NCBI GenBank assembly: GCA_002391065.1
Contig: DGRP01000002.1
Coordinates: 1-15,082 of the forward strand
DNA from: Ruminococcus sp. UBA4385
GTDB lineage: Bacteria > Bacillota_A > Clostridia > Oscillospirales > Ruminococcaceae
Length of the DNA: 15,082 nucleotides
Direction: 5' to 3'
Each line of letters opens with the position of its first letter. Positions within the stretch are counted from its first letter, which is position 1. A program made the position numbers and the translations under genes. Below the pieces are notes generated by a model, which was not told the origin of the DNA, searched no databases, and saw only the letters and a program-made list of their open reading frames with translations. This document shows, in pieces, positions 13,198 to 15,082 of this stretch.

Positions 13198-14097
13198 TTA
13201 CTGTCCGTTTTTCGGTACGATCAGCTTTCTGAACTCCTCCTCGCTGCCGTTGAAAACCACTGCATCGAGATACGAATTTGTCTCATAGTATTTAAGCCTT
13301 ACCCTCGGAGAATATGTCCAGAGTGTCCAGTCAAGGCCTTTATGGGGCTTTGTGAAAACAGAGTCGACCCATATCATGCAGCCCGAAAGCTCCTCATTCG
13401 GCTGAACTATATCCTTGTACTCATCGTATCTGCACAAGATGACAGGCGGTGTGCCGTACTGAGCTTCTGTTACGGATACAAACTCACGCAGGTTTTCAAG
13501 TGTGTTATCCTCATCCGGAGCGAAAACTCTGTCCAGACCCCGAAGCTCTATACTCACAGCAGGTATAAGCCTGCCTGCCATGCTCTCTCCGACCGCTTCT
13601 ATGAAGTGCTCAGCCTGTGCTCTGCCGTTTTCATCTGGCTCAAAAATATGAAGATAGCCAACAAGCAGTTCGGTGGAGGCGGCATTTTCTTTGTTGTACT
13701 TAAAGCATTCGTCTATATAATCCTTGCCCTTTGTGGCTGTTATATAAGCAAAGCTTATATTCTGACGTGAAAATGCCTGCCAGCCTATCTGACCCATTTC
13801 ATTATCGACTATGACACCACGACAGGGATAATCACGCTTTCTGGGCTCATTGAACCAGATATAGCCCGTATACAGCATCACCGAGACCATTATGAGCACC
13901 AACAGCATAAAAAATGCTGTGAGCCTTATCATAAACCTCGCAGTGCGCTTTGCTCTTCTGCGGCGTTTTACGGCAAGGCGCTCTTCCTCTTCGGCATCAT
14001 ATTCCTCATAATTGCTAAATTCCCCGACCGATTCGTCGGGGAATTGCTGTTCTATATTTCGCTTTGCTTTTTTATCAAGCTTGAATTTCTTACTCAT
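13198..14097 (-). CDS. Membrane-anchored GH25-fold protein with degenerate active site
   Basis: A 299-aa protein with a charged cytoplasmic N-terminus, a basic KRRRRAKR stop at 44-51, one membrane helix at about 56-80, and an outside domain from about 90 to 292. That domain follows the GH25 muramidase pattern: RGV at 93-95, FAYITATKGKDYID at 116-129, GYLHIF at 147-152, IPAVSIEL at 178-185, YGTPPVIL at 214-221, WTLWTYS at 257-263 and VFNGS at 281-285. In active GH25 enzymes the first motif has Asp where this protein has Ile96, and the DxE pair reads Ser182-Ile-Glu184. Two of three catalytic acids are thus missing, so cell-wall cleavage is unlikely and a wall-binding or regulatory role is my inference. 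The gene starts inside the stop of the Rrf2 gene (ATGA overlap). Confidence 0.82.
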   Translation of the reverse strand: MSKKFKLDKKAKRNIEQQFPDESVGEFSNYEEYDAEEEERLAVKRRRRAKRTARFMIRLTAFFMLLVLIMVSVMLYTGYIWFNEPRKRDYPCRGVIVDNEMGQIGWQAFSRQNISFAYITATKGKDYIDECFKYNKENAASTELLVGYLHIFEPDENGRAQAEHFIEAVGESMAGRLIPAVSIELRGLDRVFAPDEDNTLENLREFVSVTEAQYGTPPVILCRYDEYKDIVQPNEELSGCMIWVDSVFTKPHKGLDWTLWTYSPRVRLKYYETNSYLDAVVFNGSEEEFRKLIVPKNGQ

Positions 14098-14525
14098 TTT
14101 TCCTCTTTCAGGGATAACGGCTCAGCCGAACAGACAAGCTCATAAAAATTGTAGCTGTCAAGCCTGTCTCTGACGAGGCCGCTTATCTCGGCAAATACCT
14201 TGCGGTGATTGCAAAAATCAGTATTGCCTGCATTGCACTCACAGTCAGGCGCTAAGCACCTTGAAAAGTAATACCTGCCTTCAATGGCCTCTATCACTGT
14301 TCTGAGCGTGATCTCCTTTGGGTCTTTATCTATTATGTAGCCGCCCTTCGTTCCCTTGAAGGATCTGACCAGCTCTGCTCCGACAAGCTTTCTGAGTATT
14401 TTCAGAGTGAAACGCAGTGTCACCCCTGTTTGCTCGGAAATAGTCTTCGCATCAAGCTTTTCTCCGCCTTTGCACAGCGCCGACACTATCCTTATAGCGT
14501 AGTCGGATTCAAGTGTGATAAACAT
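14094..14525 (-). CDS. Rrf2-family transcriptional regulator
   Basis: A 143-aa DNA-binding regulator of the Rrf2 family (IscR, NsrR, CymR). It begins MFITLESDYAIRIV, then has the winged helix-turn-helix with TISEQTGV at 28-35 and a recognition segment followed by the wing SFKGTKGGYI at 55-64. Four cysteines, C90, C95, C97 and C105, lie where family members bind an Fe-S cluster, although spacing (C90-x6-C97-x7-C105, plus C95) is not identical to IscR or NsrR. It may sense iron-sulfur status, oxygen or nitric oxide; this is inference. AAGGAG lies five bases before the ATG. It starts 14 bases after the rpoD stop and overlaps the GH25-like gene by 4 bp, so all three probably share one transcript. 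Confidence 0.9.
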   Translation of the reverse strand: MFITLESDYAIRIVSALCKGGEKLDAKTISEQTGVTLRFTLKILRKLVGAELVRSFKGTKGGYIIDKDPKEITLRTVIEAIEGRYYFSRCLAPDCECNAGNTDFCNHRKVFAEISGLVRDRLDSYNFYELVCSAEPLSLKEEK

Positions 14526-14539
14526 GAGTGCTCCTTAAA

Positions 14540-15082
14540 TTAATCGATAAAATCTCTGACCTTATTGCTTCTATTGGGGTGACGCAGCTTTCTGAGAGCC
14601 TTTGCCTCTATCTGACGGATACGCTCACGGGTTACGTTGAACTCCTGACCGACCTCTTCAAGTGTTCTTGAACGGCCGTCTTCAAGGCCGAAGCGCAGGC
14701 GCAGAACCTTCTCTTCTCTCTCGGTAAGGGTTGAAAGTACCTGATCTATCTGCTCCTTCAGAAGAACAAGCGATGCTGCCTCAGCAGGTGCGGGAGCGTC
14801 ATCATCGGGGATAAAGTCACCGAGATGGGAGTCTTCCTCCTCGCCGATAGGTGTTTCAAGCGATACAGGGTCCTGAGCTATACGCATGATCTCTCTTACT
14901 CTCTCAACGCTCATATCGAGCTCCTTAGCGATCTCCTCAGGCGAGGGGTCATGACCGTTCTTATGAAGGAGCTGAGAAGAGGCCTTCTTGACCTTGGTTA
15001 TAGTTTCCACCATGTGAACAGGTATACGGATAGTTCTTGCCTGATCGGCGATAGCCCTTGTGATAGCCTGTCTTATCCACCA
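14540..15082 (-). CDS. rpoD: Housekeeping RNA polymerase sigma factor, C-terminal part
   Basis: The 5' part lies beyond the right edge; 180 codons are visible. The first residues, [11 protein letters not shown], belong to region 2.4, which reads the -10 box. [12 protein letters not shown] is region 3.0; its His (codon 15014-15016) and Glu (15005-15007) align with E. coli sigma70 His455 and Glu458, which contact the extended -10 [22 protein letters not shown] is region 3.2, the finger loop. [20 protein letters not shown] is the region 4.2 helix-turn-helix that binds the -35 box, and the protein ends NKVRDFID, as in RpoD/SigA. It is the primary sigma factor, not an alternative one. Confidence 0.96.
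   Translation of the reverse strand, partial: WWIRQAITRAIADQARTIRIPVHMVETITKVKKASSQLLHKNGHDPSPEEIAKELDMSVERVREIMRIAQDPVSLETPIGEEEDSHLGDFIPDDDAPAPAEAASLVLLKEQIDQVLSTLTEREEKVLRLRFGLEDGRSRTLEEVGQEFNVTRERIRQIEAKALRKLRHPNRSNKVRDFID

Overview
The window looks like a chromosome segment of a Ruminococcus-like gut or rumen bacterium (Bacillota, Clostridia, Oscillospiraceae). This rests on a secreted protein with a C-terminal dockerin, strong AAGGAGG ribosome-binding sites before nearly every gene, the der-plsY-gpsA order, and an IdeR-free, Rrf2-type regulator next to the housekeeping sigma factor. Species assignment is inference. Most of the window is ordinary core genome; the stretch from about 3480 to 5570 is accessory.

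Layout. Minus strand, 1-1846: ahcY (S-adenosylhomocysteine hydrolase, short Thermotoga/archaeal-like form) followed by an L-fucose isomerase-like gene that runs off the left edge. Plus strand, 2038-3477: a secreted transglutaminase-like protein with a dockerin, with its own promoter and terminator. 3576-3659: tRNA-Leu(UAG) with its own promoter. 3659-3960: no intact gene, but a palindromic element made of inverted 7-nt tandem repeats, a 24-27 codon remnant that looks like an internally deleted four-helix-bundle (S23/IVP) protein, and a terminator. 4061-5517: a two-gene cassette with its own promoter, an unrecognised 297-aa protein overlapping an ankyrin-repeat protein by 4 bp. 5655-8706: der-plsY-gpsA, for ribosome assembly and the first steps of phospholipid synthesis. 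8876-9076: rpmE with a structured leader. 9130-13149: a Nudix hydrolase and two half-transporters that form a heterodimeric ABC exporter with one degenerate ATP site. Minus strand, 13198-15082: the 3' part of rpoD, an Rrf2-family regulator and a membrane-anchored GH25-fold protein, tightly packed in one apparent operon.

The best leads are the heptad palindrome with the S23-like remnant next to tRNA-Leu, the GH25-fold protein that has lost two of three catalytic acids and sits behind rpoD and an Rrf2 gene, and the unrecognised gene plus ankyrin cassette. Five plus-strand promoters share TTGAxx, 17 bp, and an extended TGn -10 box; the rpoD fragment keeps the His and Glu that read this TGn in E. 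coli sigma70. I did not find a clearly new multi-gene system.
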